Shown piece by piece: positions 8,427-16,557 of a DNA stretch of 64,000 nt. Source of the stretch: Desulfobacteraceae bacterium (lineage in GTDB: Bacteria; Desulfobacterota; Desulfobacteria; Desulfobacterales; UBA5852). The stretch covers positions 248,001 through 312,000 of the forward strand of contig JABZFP010000030.1 in the NCBI GenBank assembly GCA_014237395.1, in the 5' to 3' direction. Position numbers and translations under genes: made by a program. Each line of letters starts with the position of its first letter. Position 1 is the first letter of the stretch. Below the pieces are notes generated by a model. The model was not told the DNA's origin. It saw nothing but the letters and a program-made list of their open reading frames with translations, and did not search any database.

Positions 8427-9880
8427 AGGAGTTCCTTTTGTCGTTTTGATGATCGCGTGTGCTGCGTCTTGGGCGCCAGCCGTTCCTGAAGGGTCGCCAG
8501 GGCACGGTCATCCCCGACATTGCCCGGGAAGACGATATAGGCCATGCCGGGGTAGCGGGCTTCATCGCCCAGTTGCCACACGGGTACGCCGGGCAGGAGT
8601 TGTCCCAGCACCATGGCCCGGCGCACGCCCAGGCCCTTGGTGGCCACATCGCTGGACGTGATGCCGCCCTTGGCCACCAGGTAACGCGGTTGACAGGTAA
8701 GCCCCCGCACGATCCGAATCAGGCTGGCGGAGACCCGTTGTCCAATTGTGAGATTCTCTTCGTCGCCAACAGCCGTGACCACCTTTCGACTGGTAAAGAC
8801 GACGGTATCCTCTCCGTTTTTAAGACGTTGGCCGACAGCACGGACAGCGCGGTCGATCTCGCGTTTGCACCGAGCGTCGTTCAAAAGGGCGTCGACGGCG
8901 ATTTCAACTGTTTTGACTTTTCCGCTTTCGATCAGGGTGTTCACCTGTCGGGTGGTTTGGGGCACATGGGAACCCACCACGAACAAGCCGCCATGATCGT
9001 TGTCGGCGGTCAATGCTTCAGGCGCGATGGCTTCACGGGGAGCAATGCCGGCCCGTACGCGCACGAAGGAGGCGGCGGTGCGGAAGATGAACGCCTTGCC
9101 CTCGGTTTCAACCTCGAGCAGAGCCGCCACGAGGACTTCGAGATCCCGGTAAGACGCCGCGTTGACCACACCATAGCTGCCGGGCGTCATGGCGTTCAGT
9201 TGGCGGGCCACCCGGGCAGGTCCGCTCCGTCTCAGATCGTCCAGCATGATGGACGTCACCTGCCCGGCTGGTACGCGGCCCCCGGTTTTTTCTTCAATCC
9301 AGCGGCGGAGGTCGGAATGGCGATAGCCGAAAACCGCGTCCCGCGCGAAGGGCGTGCGGGCGGCCGGCACGAGCTGGTCCCCATCGGCGACGTAGTGAAT
9401 ATTGTCGATCGTATAGCGGCCGCCCTCCGGGAAAAAGGGTATCAAAAGGCAAGGGTGCTTCGGCACACCTAAGCCATCCTTCAGGGCATCCACTTCCGCG
9501 GGGAAATGCCCGCGCAGGGTGGAGTCGCTGCGGCTGACCACTTCGATTGGTACGCCGGTCCGGCGGATGGCCTGGCTCAGGTTGACACCGATCTCTTTTC
9601 CCATCGCACAGGCCGCCGGCGCAGGCAGGCTGCGGGAATTGGTCAGAATGTAGAAGGCTGGAAAGCGGTTTTGCAGTTCCCGGGTGATGACATCCACCGA
9701 CCAGGTGGTCAGGACCGGAACACCGTGCACGGTCTGGGTGCCGGTGGGATCGTCATCCAGGACGACGATCTTGCGCCTCGCGGCGTGAACCCGGTCCTGG
9801 ATCTGGCCCAGCAGGTCCTCCGGCCATTCAGGGGGCAGGCCGGCCAATGGGTCGGTTTTGGGAACGATAGCCGCAGGCAT
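8423..9880 (-). CDS. Four-carbon acid sugar kinase family protein (DUF1537)
   Basis: This ~485-residue protein belongs to the DUF1537 kinases, ATP-dependent enzymes that phosphorylate D-threonate, D-erythronate, 3-oxo-isoapionate and related acid sugars. The N-terminal substrate domain shows 'VLDDDPTGTQTVHG', 'LTNSRSLP' and 'SRSDSTLRGHFPAEV'; the C-terminal nucleotide domain shows 'LVAKGGITSSDVA' and 'PGNVGDD'. I place the start at the ATG ending at 9880, where a GGGAGAA ribosome site precedes it; the frame is open further upstream but runs into a repeat element. It is coupled to the downstream PanB-like gene by a four-base overlap. The exact substrate cannot be read from the sequence. Confidence 0.88.
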   Translation of the reverse strand: MPAAIVPKTDPLAGLPPEWPEDLLGQIQDRVHAARRKIVVLDDDPTGTQTVHGVPVLTTWSVDVITRELQNRFPAFYILTNSRSLPAPAACAMGKEIGVNLSQAIRRTGVPIEVVSRSDSTLRGHFPAEVDALKDGLGVPKHPCLLIPFFPEGGRYTIDNIHYVADGDQLVPAARTPFARDAVFGYRHSDLRRWIEEKTGGRVPAGQVTSIMLDDLRRSGPARVARQLNAMTPGSYGVVNAASYRDLEVLVAALLEVETEGKAFIFRTAASFVRVRAGIAPREAIAPEALTADNDHGGLFVVGSHVPQTTRQVNTLIESGKVKTVEIAVDALLNDARCKREIDRAVRAVGQRLKNGEDTVVFTSRKVVTAVGDEENLTIGQRVSASLIRIVRGLTCQPRYLVAKGGITSSDVATKGLGVRRAMVLGQLLPGVPVWQLGDEARYPGMAYIVFPGNVGDDRALATLQERLAPKTQHTRSSKRQKELL

Positions 9881-9900
9881 GGTGATCGCTAGTTCTCCCG

Positions 9901-10024
9901 GGCGGTCGGAGCACGTGGAAACTCGCCCGCCTAATAGCGGGCTCAAACCCGCCTGAGGCGGATAAACAGTCCGCGCGCTTATTTCCGTCCGCAACGCCGA
10001 TGCTCAACGCGGGACAAAGGTAAA
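9901..10024 (+). repeat. Dispersed repeat family A, copy 1 (5'-truncated)
   Basis: This copy shares with those at 53.1, 53.7 and 58.3 kb the blocks CGTGGAAACTCGCCCGCC, AGTCCGCGCGCTT, TTCCGTCCGCAACGCCGATG and GGGACAAAGGTAAA, in the same order and orientation. The leading hairpin of the other copies is missing. It lies between two minus-strand genes of the sugar-acid operon. Confidence 0.7.
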
Positions 10025-10060
10025 TAAAAAAACATACATTCAAAACCCGTCTTGAGCCGT

Positions 10061-11026
10061 CTATTTAAGCGCGAAAATATTTTCTTCGATGAATTTCCAG
10101 GTGGCCAGGTAATCTCCCTGGGCCATTAAGCGGGCGATCTCGCCGCCGTCCACTTCGCCCAGCTTGTCCCAGATCTTGTTGGAAATGCGGCTGTTGACCT
10201 CGAACGTGCCCCGGATATCCCAGCGCGTGGGGGAAGTGTCCGAGGTCAGGTAGTCGTTATAGCCGTATTTTTTGAGATAATAGAGAAACTCGACATACTC
10301 GAGAAAATGCTTGGTGCCGCAGAAATAGTCCCAATCCCACTTGCCGTCGTTGTCGTTGACGTGGATGTAGTATTTGTAAGGACTCGTGGCCAGCATGGCT
10401 ACCGCCTCGGCCGGATGCTCGTTGCCGTAGATGGAGTGGCCGAAATCCAGCGTGACCCCCATGTCGCGATTGCCGATATCGTTGAGCAGACAGAGGGTTT
10501 TGGCGGCGGAGTCGATGAAGCAGCGGCCCCGCGTTTCGCTGGGTTTGTATTCGATAAACAGGGGGATATCGGGTTTGTAGCTACCAGCCTCGCCGAAGCC
10601 TTCCACCAGGTAGCTCCAGGTGGTGGCGTAATCGTACTGGAACGAAAATTCGTAGCCGTCACCCAGCGGGCAGCAGGTCACTTTGTCGGCTCCCACGCCG
10701 GCGGCAAAATCCTTGGCGCCTTTGATAAACCGAACGGCTTTGGCACGAACGTCCGGATCGTGAGACGTCAGGCCGCCGTTACGGAACTCGGGTTCGGCCT
10801 TGACATTGACGTTGACGGCCGCGACGTTCAAGCCGAACTTGTCGAGGATTGCCCTGGTTTGGGCCGGGTCTTTGACTTCGTAGGGATAGACGATTTCTAC
10901 TCCGTCGTAGCCTTCGATCTGGCGCATCAGTTTGAATTTCTCTTCCACGGCCAGGGGTTGGTTGTACTCGTGAAAACGGTCTTTGGTCTGGGAAAGAAAC
11001 CCGGTGATAATTCCCATTTTGAGCAT
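10061..11026 (-). CDS. Sugar isomerase/epimerase, xylose-isomerase-like TIM barrel
   Basis: This 321-residue protein is a xylose-isomerase-like TIM barrel (AP endonuclease family 2 fold), a divalent-metal enzyme type that isomerises or epimerises free or phosphorylated sugars. Candidate metal ligands are the Glu in 'LFIEYKPSETRG', the Asp and His in 'LDFGHSIYGNEH', and the acidic group in 'IHVNDNDGKWDWD'. It is longer than the ~260-residue hydroxypyruvate-isomerase type and is nearer in size to D-apiose isomerases. It is 35 bp upstream of repeat copy A1 and follows a second isomerase gene by 10 bp. Substrate is inferred only from the operon (kinase, transketolase). Confidence 0.82.
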   Translation of the reverse strand: MLKMGIITGFLSQTKDRFHEYNQPLAVEEKFKLMRQIEGYDGVEIVYPYEVKDPAQTRAILDKFGLNVAAVNVNVKAEPEFRNGGLTSHDPDVRAKAVRFIKGAKDFAAGVGADKVTCCPLGDGYEFSFQYDYATTWSYLVEGFGEAGSYKPDIPLFIEYKPSETRGRCFIDSAAKTLCLLNDIGNRDMGVTLDFGHSIYGNEHPAEAVAMLATSPYKYYIHVNDNDGKWDWDYFCGTKHFLEYVEFLYYLKKYGYNDYLTSDTSPTRWDIRGTFEVNSRISNKIWDKLGEVDGGEIARLMAQGDYLATWKFIEENIFALK

Positions 11027-11036
11027 GAGATCCTCC

Positions 11037-11912
11037 TTACCGCGCCGAAAGCGGGGCGGTTGCTGGTTGTATCTGTGACGTCATAAAGTGATAGGCCTGT
11101 CCGTATTCTTCGCGGCAGCGTTCCGGCGGACAGATGATTTCAATGTCCCAGGCGCCGTCATAGGGCGTGGCCATCAGGGCCCGCACCAGTTGGGGCCAGT
11201 CGATGGATCCGGCGCCGGGCCGCAGCGACAGGTTTTCGTGCCCGAAGTTGTCGCAAAGATGGGTGCCCAGAATTTGTTTTCCGAGACGCTCCGGGATCCG
11301 CAGAATGTCTTCTCCGGCGGCCCAGGCATGACCGGTGTCGAAATTGATTCCCGGAGCATCCGGCCCGAGATCGTTGCAGAGGCGCATGTAGCCGTCGATG
11401 CCCCCGATAACCGATCCGGGCATGATTTCGAGGGCCATTCGGCAGCCGGCGGCCGACACCACTTCGGCCAGGCGGCCGATTCGGTCGCGAAAGCGTCGAA
11501 AGTGGTCGCCGGTCTCCCCGGTGGAATCGGCTTCCGCCGCGCCAAAAAGACCGAGCGGCACCGTGATGATCCGGCATCCGTCAAAACACGCCACGATATC
11601 GATGACCACCTGGATATCATCCAGCGTGGTGGCGTTTTCAAGCTGCTGCGGCGAACTAAAGGCGTGCAGCATGAAGTGGGCGACAAATTGGGTGGCCTGC
11701 AGGCCCAAGGTCCTTGATTGTCGGGCCACGAGGGACGCCCCCCTCTTTTGCCAGTCGGACAGATCGGCGCGGTGGAAGACTTCGGGCTGGAATCCGCCAA
11801 AGCCCATCGCCGCAACGTCTTCAAGGCCGGCGGCCATCTGCTCGGCCGTGAATCGGTCGCCGAAGCGGGAAATGACATAGGCCGGCGAAACGCCGATGAG
11901 CGGATCGGTCAT
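11037..11912 (-). CDS. Sugar phosphate isomerase/epimerase family protein
   Basis: This ~291-residue protein is a second, unrelated-looking xylose-isomerase-like TIM barrel. Likely metal-binding segments are 'ALEIMPGS', 'NFDTGHAWAAG', 'THLCDNFGHEN' and 'WDIEIICP'; a similar Glu-Asp-His-Glu set is used by hydroxypyruvate isomerase and tagatose 3-epimerase relatives. I take the ATG ending at 11912; an alternative start ending at 11936 overlaps the end of tctA and adds eight residues outside the fold. It lies directly after the transporter genes, so its substrate is probably the imported compound or its first product. Confidence 0.8.
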   Translation of the reverse strand: MTDPLIGVSPAYVISRFGDRFTAEQMAAGLEDVAAMGFGGFQPEVFHRADLSDWQKRGASLVARQSRTLGLQATQFVAHFMLHAFSSPQQLENATTLDDIQVVIDIVACFDGCRIITVPLGLFGAAEADSTGETGDHFRRFRDRIGRLAEVVSAAGCRMALEIMPGSVIGGIDGYMRLCNDLGPDAPGINFDTGHAWAAGEDILRIPERLGKQILGTHLCDNFGHENLSLRPGAGSIDWPQLVRALMATPYDGAWDIEIICPPERCREEYGQAYHFMTSQIQPATAPLSAR

Positions 11913-11919
11913 AGTGGTG

Positions 11920-13485
11920 TCATCTTTCCGATTCATCTTCTTCCAGGATCGTTTCGCAGGTGTTCCTGCGGTTGAGGATTCGCTGCAGGGCCTTGTTTTT
12001 GGCGTTGCGGTACCAGTCGAACTGGCTGACCACGGTCAGGACGATGATGATAAAGAGAATCAGCGATACCGGCCGCTGAAAGATGGGCATGAAGCTGCCC
12101 TGGGAGACCATCAGCGCCCGGCGCAGGTTTTCGTCGGCCATCGGGCCCAGGATGACGCCGATCACCAGGGGCGCGATGGGGTAGCCCATTTCAGTCAGGA
12201 AATAGCAGATAATGCCAACCGGCAGCATCAGGTAGAGGTTAAAGATATTCAACCCCAGGGAATAGGAGCCGATAATGCACAGCACGCCGATAATCGGCAT
12301 GAAGATCTGGGTCGGGATGCGCAGGACCTTGACCACTTGTTTGGCCAGCAGCAGCCCGGTCACGAACATGGCCAGCGAGGCCAGGAGCAGGATGGCGGCC
12401 ACCTCCATGATGAAGGTGGGGTGTTCGAAGGTGATCATGGGCCCAGGGGTGACGCCATGCAGCATGAGGGCCCCCAACAGCATGGCCGCCGGCGGACTAC
12501 CGGGAATGCCCAGGTTGAGCAGAGGGATCATGGCGCCGCCAACGCAGGCGTTGTTGGCGGTTTCGCTGGCCAGAACGCCTTTCAATTCGCCCCTGCCGAA
12601 GGTTTCCGGGTGTTTGGACGTATTCTTGGCCGTACCGTAGGATACCCAGCCGGCAATGTCTTCACCGATGCCGGGCACGGCGCCGATGCCGACGCCGATC
12701 AGGGCCGATCGGATAATGGCCGGGATATTGCGGATGACCGTGCCGATTTCCGGGATGATGCGCTGGAGTTTCTGGGTTTCGCCGATCTGGAAACGGTCTT
12801 TCAACACCTGGATAATCTGGGGAATACCGAAGGCCCCGATCAGTACGGGCACCACCTCGACCCCGCTGTCCAGTTCGGAAAAGCCGAAGGTAAAGCGGGG
12901 GTAGAACTGGAGCAGGTCCCGTCCGACACAGGCCAGGAAAAGACCCAAGAAACCGGCGATCCAGCCTTTGATGACCAGATCCGGGCTGGTCAGGGTGCCG
13001 CTGATCAGGATGCCGAAGAACGCCAGCAGAAAAAACTCGAACGAGGTGAACTGCAGCGCGAAGAACGAAATAATCGGCGAAATGCTGACGACGAAAATCA
13101 TGCTGATGGTGGTGCCGATGGCCGAAGCAGTGGTCGTGAGTCCGATGGCGCGCCCGCCTTCGCCCTTGCAGGCCAGGGGATAGCCGTCCAACGCCGTGGC
13201 CGCGGCGGCGGCGGTGCCGGGAATGTTGATCAGAATGGAGCTGTAGGATCCGCCGTAGGTGCCTCCCACGTAAATGGCCAGCAGGCATACCATGGCCAAA
13301 GAGGTGTCCATGCCGTACGTCAGGGCTGTCAAGAGCGCCACCCCCAGGGTCGAGGTCAACCCGGGCATGGCGCCGAAGATAATACCCATCAGCACCGAAC
13401 CGAAAAGGATTGCGATATTGAGGGGATCCGAAGCGAGATGGAAGACAATGCCGAAAAAGGTCCCGATACGGTCAAATAACATCAT
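11920..13485 (-). CDS. tctA: Tripartite tricarboxylate transporter permease TctA
   Basis: This 521-residue protein is the large permease of a tripartite tricarboxylate transporter (TTT), a secondary transporter for organic acids. It has about 12 hydrophobic segments and the family signatures 'FGAMPGLTSTLGVA', 'YVGGTYGGSYSSIL' with 'NIPGT', and 'AVPGIGEDIAGWVSYG'. Length is typical. It is 27 bp downstream of tctB. A very long open frame on the opposite strand here is a composition artefact, not a gene. Confidence 0.95.
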   Translation of the reverse strand: MMLFDRIGTFFGIVFHLASDPLNIAILFGSVLMGIIFGAMPGLTSTLGVALLTALTYGMDTSLAMVCLLAIYVGGTYGGSYSSILINIPGTAAAAATALDGYPLACKGEGGRAIGLTTTASAIGTTISMIFVVSISPIISFFALQFTSFEFFLLAFFGILISGTLTSPDLVIKGWIAGFLGLFLACVGRDLLQFYPRFTFGFSELDSGVEVVPVLIGAFGIPQIIQVLKDRFQIGETQKLQRIIPEIGTVIRNIPAIIRSALIGVGIGAVPGIGEDIAGWVSYGTAKNTSKHPETFGRGELKGVLASETANNACVGGAMIPLLNLGIPGSPPAAMLLGALMLHGVTPGPMITFEHPTFIMEVAAILLLASLAMFVTGLLLAKQVVKVLRIPTQIFMPIIGVLCIIGSYSLGLNIFNLYLMLPVGIICYFLTEMGYPIAPLVIGVILGPMADENLRRALMVSQGSFMPIFQRPVSLILFIIIVLTVVSQFDWYRNAKNKALQRILNRRNTCETILEEDESER

Positions 13486-13512
13486 GAGTTAAAATGCTCC
13501 CGCAATTGCAGA

Positions 13513-14277
13513 CTAAAAATCCCAGTACCAGAGGGCATCCAGTGCGGCCACAACCACACCTTCCGTCGGCATGGGGACCAGGAGAAAGTATTTGAAGATG
13601 GGCCCGATCGTAAAAGGGGCCACCACCGCCAGAATCAGGGCGGTGCGATATTTTTTCCGCAAGGGGGGGGCGCTGCGGATCAATGTCCAGACATAGATGC
13701 AATAGGCGATAATAAAGGCAAGGGTGAGCCAGTCACCGGGGTAGGGCAGGGATGCTTCCAGGGTATCGGACAACCCCAGGGAGAAAAAAGCCAGGAACAC
13801 GATGGTTCCGATAAGATAAAAGCACAGCATTTTTTTTAGCAGGGCATCGTCATCGAAATAAAACATGGTGATGAAAACGATTAAAAACAAAATCGCGCAG
13901 AGGAAGAAATCAATGCGCGGGATGTTGAGGAAGACAAAACTGAAAAACAAAACCGTCATGGCGTAGAAACGGAAAACGGCCGGGGTCTTGAGATAGTGCA
14001 CGAGGCTGGCACTGCCCAGCCAATTCAAAACATCCATCAATCCCTTGCGACCCACGGTATGCAGGGCCTTGCGAACGAGCAATGCGCCCAGCAGGGTGAT
14101 CATGGCCCCCACGAGCAGAGGGAAGAGGGCCGGGGAGACATACCAGACATTCTGTACGCCACCCCAGGAGTCCTTCATGGGCATCTGGATGGCCTGGCTG
14201 ATAATCCACACGCCGAAGAGCATGATGACACCGCCGGAGAAGATGTCTGCCTTGCGGAGTTTTTCCTTGTCCATCAT
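13513..14277 (-). CDS. tctB: Tripartite tricarboxylate transporter TctB family protein
   Basis: This 254-residue membrane protein is the small permease subunit of the TTT transporter, with about five hydrophobic segments (residues ~13-30, ~48-66, ~95-112, ~117-150, ~165-185). 'ADIFSGGVIMLFGVW' at the N-terminus is typical of TctB. It is longer than many TctB proteins (about 150-180 residues), with a C-terminal membrane hairpin. It sits between the receptor and tctA genes, after a 120-bp gap containing a hairpin. Confidence 0.85.
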   Translation of the reverse strand: MMDKEKLRKADIFSGGVIMLFGVWIISQAIQMPMKDSWGGVQNVWYVSPALFPLLVGAMITLLGALLVRKALHTVGRKGLMDVLNWLGSASLVHYLKTPAVFRFYAMTVLFFSFVFLNIPRIDFFLCAILFLIVFITMFYFDDDALLKKMLCFYLIGTIVFLAFFSLGLSDTLEASLPYPGDWLTLAFIIAYCIYVWTLIRSAPPLRKKYRTALILAVVAPFTIGPIFKYFLLVPMPTEGVVVAALDALWYWDF

Positions 14278-14349
14278 GATGAACGAACCTCACATCGCTT
14301 GGGGGTGAACCGCACGGACCCCTTTGGGTGGCACCGCGCGGGTTGGTGC

Positions 14350-14379
14350 GGATGCCTGCCGCACCCGCCGCAGGCATCC
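14350..14379 (-). promoter_or_regulatory. Hairpin between tctC and tctB
   Basis: Perfect 10-bp arms GGATGCCTGC (14350-14359) and GCAGGCATCC (14370-14379) around a 10-base loop. There is no T-run, so it may stabilise the 3' end of the receptor mRNA rather than terminate. Confidence 0.5.
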
Positions 14380-14396
14380 ACACGCTGATCAGACCG

Positions 14397-15407
14397 TTAC
14401 GGTTTAGGAATTCCGAGGCTTGCGGGATCCACGGTGGCCGCCCCCAGTTCCCACAGGGTCCAGGCAAAATTGGACTCCAGGGCATCGAAGACCGCCTTGG
14501 ACTCGGCGCCGGTTTTGCCCGACAGCAGGTAGTAGTTTTCCTTGGCCCAGGTTTTGACTTTGTCGGTGGCCATGGCCTTGTTGAAGGCATCGACGAGAAC
14601 GGCCTTGGCTTCGGCCGGCGCATCGGCCGGAACCGCAAAACCGATGGCCTGGGAAATGGGCAGATATTCCGACAGCCCTGGATAGGCATCGAAAGAGCTG
14701 GGGATCTGGCCCAGACCTTCGACCTCGAAGGCCTCCGGAATCAGCATGCCCAGGGCGCGCAGCTTGCCGCCCCGCAGGAGCTGCTGCTGTTCTGCCAGGG
14801 AGGTGACCACGACGGATACTTCGCCGGTCATGGCGGCATTCTGGGCCGGCGCGGAACCCTTGTAGGGAATGAAGTTGAACTGGGCGCCGGAGCCTTTTTC
14901 AACGGCCAGCAGGTTCAGATGGTGGATGGAGCCGGCCCCGCTGGCAGCGGCCTTGATGCTTTTGGGATTGGCTTTGGCCGCTTCAATCAGGTCTTGGAGG
15001 GTTTTGTAAGGGGTATCCGGGGTGACCGAGATGACATCCGGCGAGCCGCCCACGATGAAGGTGTCCCACACGTCGAACTTCTTGTCCCAGCCGCCCTGCA
15101 CGCCGGCCGTGACGTTGGATTCCGACAGGCCGCAGAGGGTGTAGCCGTCATGGGGCTTGCTGTAGGCGTGGCTCATGCCCACGGAACCTGCCACACCACC
15201 GGTCTTGTTGATGACGTTGATATTGACACCCAGAAAATTCGCCATTTCAGCATGGATGATCCGGTTGCAGGTGTCGGTGCCGCCACCGGCGCCCCAGACC
15301 ACGACCGCCGTGATGTTGCGTTTGGGGTAGCCTTTGGCGGCGTACGCACCGGCCGCCACGGCGACTGTCATAAATACAACCAGACTAATGAGTAGAAGTT
15401 TTTTCAT
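14397..15407 (-). CDS. tctC: Tripartite tricarboxylate transporter substrate-binding protein TctC (Bug family)
   Basis: This 336-residue protein is the periplasmic receptor of the TTT transporter. It has a Sec signal peptide (residues ~1-23, cleavage near AYA-AKG) and the Bug-family pattern: 'YPKRNITAVVVWGAGGGTD', 'VINKTGGVAGSVGM', 'FNFIPYKGSAPAQNA' and 'AVPADAPAEAKAVL'. The ATG ending at 15407 is chosen because it starts the signal peptide and follows a GAGGAAAG ribosome site. It is the first gene of the catabolic operon, 206 bp after the GntR gene. Confidence 0.92.
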   Translation of the reverse strand: MKKLLLISLVVFMTVAVAAGAYAAKGYPKRNITAVVVWGAGGGTDTCNRIIHAEMANFLGVNINVINKTGGVAGSVGMSHAYSKPHDGYTLCGLSESNVTAGVQGGWDKKFDVWDTFIVGGSPDVISVTPDTPYKTLQDLIEAAKANPKSIKAAASGAGSIHHLNLLAVEKGSGAQFNFIPYKGSAPAQNAAMTGEVSVVVTSLAEQQQLLRGGKLRALGMLIPEAFEVEGLGQIPSSFDAYPGLSEYLPISQAIGFAVPADAPAEAKAVLVDAFNKAMATDKVKTWAKENYYLLSGKTGAESKAVFDALESNFAWTLWELGAATVDPASLGIPKP

Positions 15408-15613
15408 TGCCCTTTCCTCCTCCTTGCATATTGTGGTTGGTGATGGTGTCCTGCAACGAATCAAGTGCCGACCGTTGTCATACGCGCCGGCGGTCTGCCG
15501 CTAAAATTTGTCCAGGAATGCGTGAAACGATCGGGTTGCATCCTGTAAGGTCTATCCCCCCTTTCATCCCGATAGGTTGTCGGCCCGTGGTTGACGCCAC
15601 CTTTTTTGATGCA

Positions 15614-16285
15614 TCAGACCGGCCGCAGTTTCGCGGCGTCCCGCATAAGTGACGCCGCAGATTTTTTAAAATGGCTGCGCATCAGGGTTTCCGCCGCTTC
15701 GGGATCCCTGTCGCTGATGGCCTCGATCACCGCCAGATGCTCCCCCAGGGTTTCGTTGGGCGACCGCACCAGGCCTTCCGAGGAAACCACCTGATAACTG
15801 AAACTGATGATATTGTAGGTCTCAAGGATGCTGCGCAGGAATTCCTTGGCACCGATCTGGATGACGAAGGTGTGGAACCGGCGATCTTCCTGGGAATAGC
15901 TGCGATAATCCCGGATTTCCGGCGCTTGCCTGAACGGATGAAAAAATTGCTGTAATTGGTCGATCTGAGGGTCGGTAATGTGGGTGGCCGCCCGGCGGGC
16001 AGCTAATCCCTCAAGGACCTCGCGCAATTCAAATATGGAAATCATCTCTTGTTTTTTAAACAAGCGTACGAAAAAACCGCGCCGGGGCTTGGATGCCACC
16101 AGCTTCTCATGCTCCAGAAATTTCAAAGCGGCCACCAGCGGTGTGCGGCTGATGCCCAAGTCCTGGGCCAGCTTTTCCTGGCGGATTTTTTCGCCAGGCA
16201 GCAGTTTTCGTTCCATGATCATGGTCTTGAGGATCTGGTACACCTTCCGGTCCAGGTTGGCGTGTGCGGCTCCCAAGTTTTGCAT
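15614..16285 (-). CDS. GntR family transcriptional regulator (FadR/FCD subfamily)
   Basis: This 223-residue protein has an N-terminal winged helix (residues ~10-75, with 'GEKIRQEKLAQDLGISRTPL' and 'PRRGFFVR') and an all-helical FCD effector domain (~85-210) whose conserved residues (Asp/His in 'RRFHTFVIQI', 'LGEHLAVIEAI' and 'AAETLMRSHF') usually bind a metal and a carboxylic acid ligand. It reads in the same direction as, and just upstream of, the TTT transporter and sugar-acid genes, so it very likely controls them in response to a pathway acid. A perfect 16-bp palindrome 67 bp upstream of its start is a candidate operator. Confidence 0.9.
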   Translation of the reverse strand: MQNLGAAHANLDRKVYQILKTMIMERKLLPGEKIRQEKLAQDLGISRTPLVAALKFLEHEKLVASKPRRGFFVRLFKKQEMISIFELREVLEGLAARRAATHITDPQIDQLQQFFHPFRQAPEIRDYRSYSQEDRRFHTFVIQIGAKEFLRSILETYNIISFSYQVVSSEGLVRSPNETLGEHLAVIEAISDRDPEAAETLMRSHFKKSAASLMRDAAKLRPV

Positions 16286-16351
16286 GCATCCTCGCTATCA
16301 GACGTTTGGTGTGAAAAAGGGGTTGACAATGATGTTGAAATTGAATTTTGT

Positions 16352-16367
16352 ATTTTGAATTCAAAAT
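16352..16367. promoter_or_regulatory. Perfect 16-bp palindrome, candidate operator
   Basis: ATTTTGAATTCAAAAT lies between the divergent GntR and aldo/keto reductase genes, in an AT-rich stretch with a TTGACA at 16323-16328. A GntR autoregulatory site is the natural guess, but GntR/FadR sites usually carry a G-T/A-C core not seen here. Confidence 0.35.
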
Positions 16368-16557
16368 TCTGTAAGCGATTCAAAAACGGCTGTCAAGCAC
16401 AAAATGCGGCTAGCGTGACGGGGATGTCGCCATGGGAACCCGTGCGGCAGGCGAGTGGCGAACCGGCCTGTACAAAACACCGCCGTATTTGCTAAACAAC
16501 AAATCGGTGGTTAGTTAGTGCCCATCGAACAGGTGATGACAGGAAAAGGAGATGCGC

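Noticed and set aside
11896..13479. 527-codon open frame opposite tctA on the plus strand
   Set aside because: It is rich in Asp, Gln, His and Gly in the pattern expected from the complement of a hydrophobic, GC-rich membrane gene, has no domain or ribosome site, and tctA is unmistakable.
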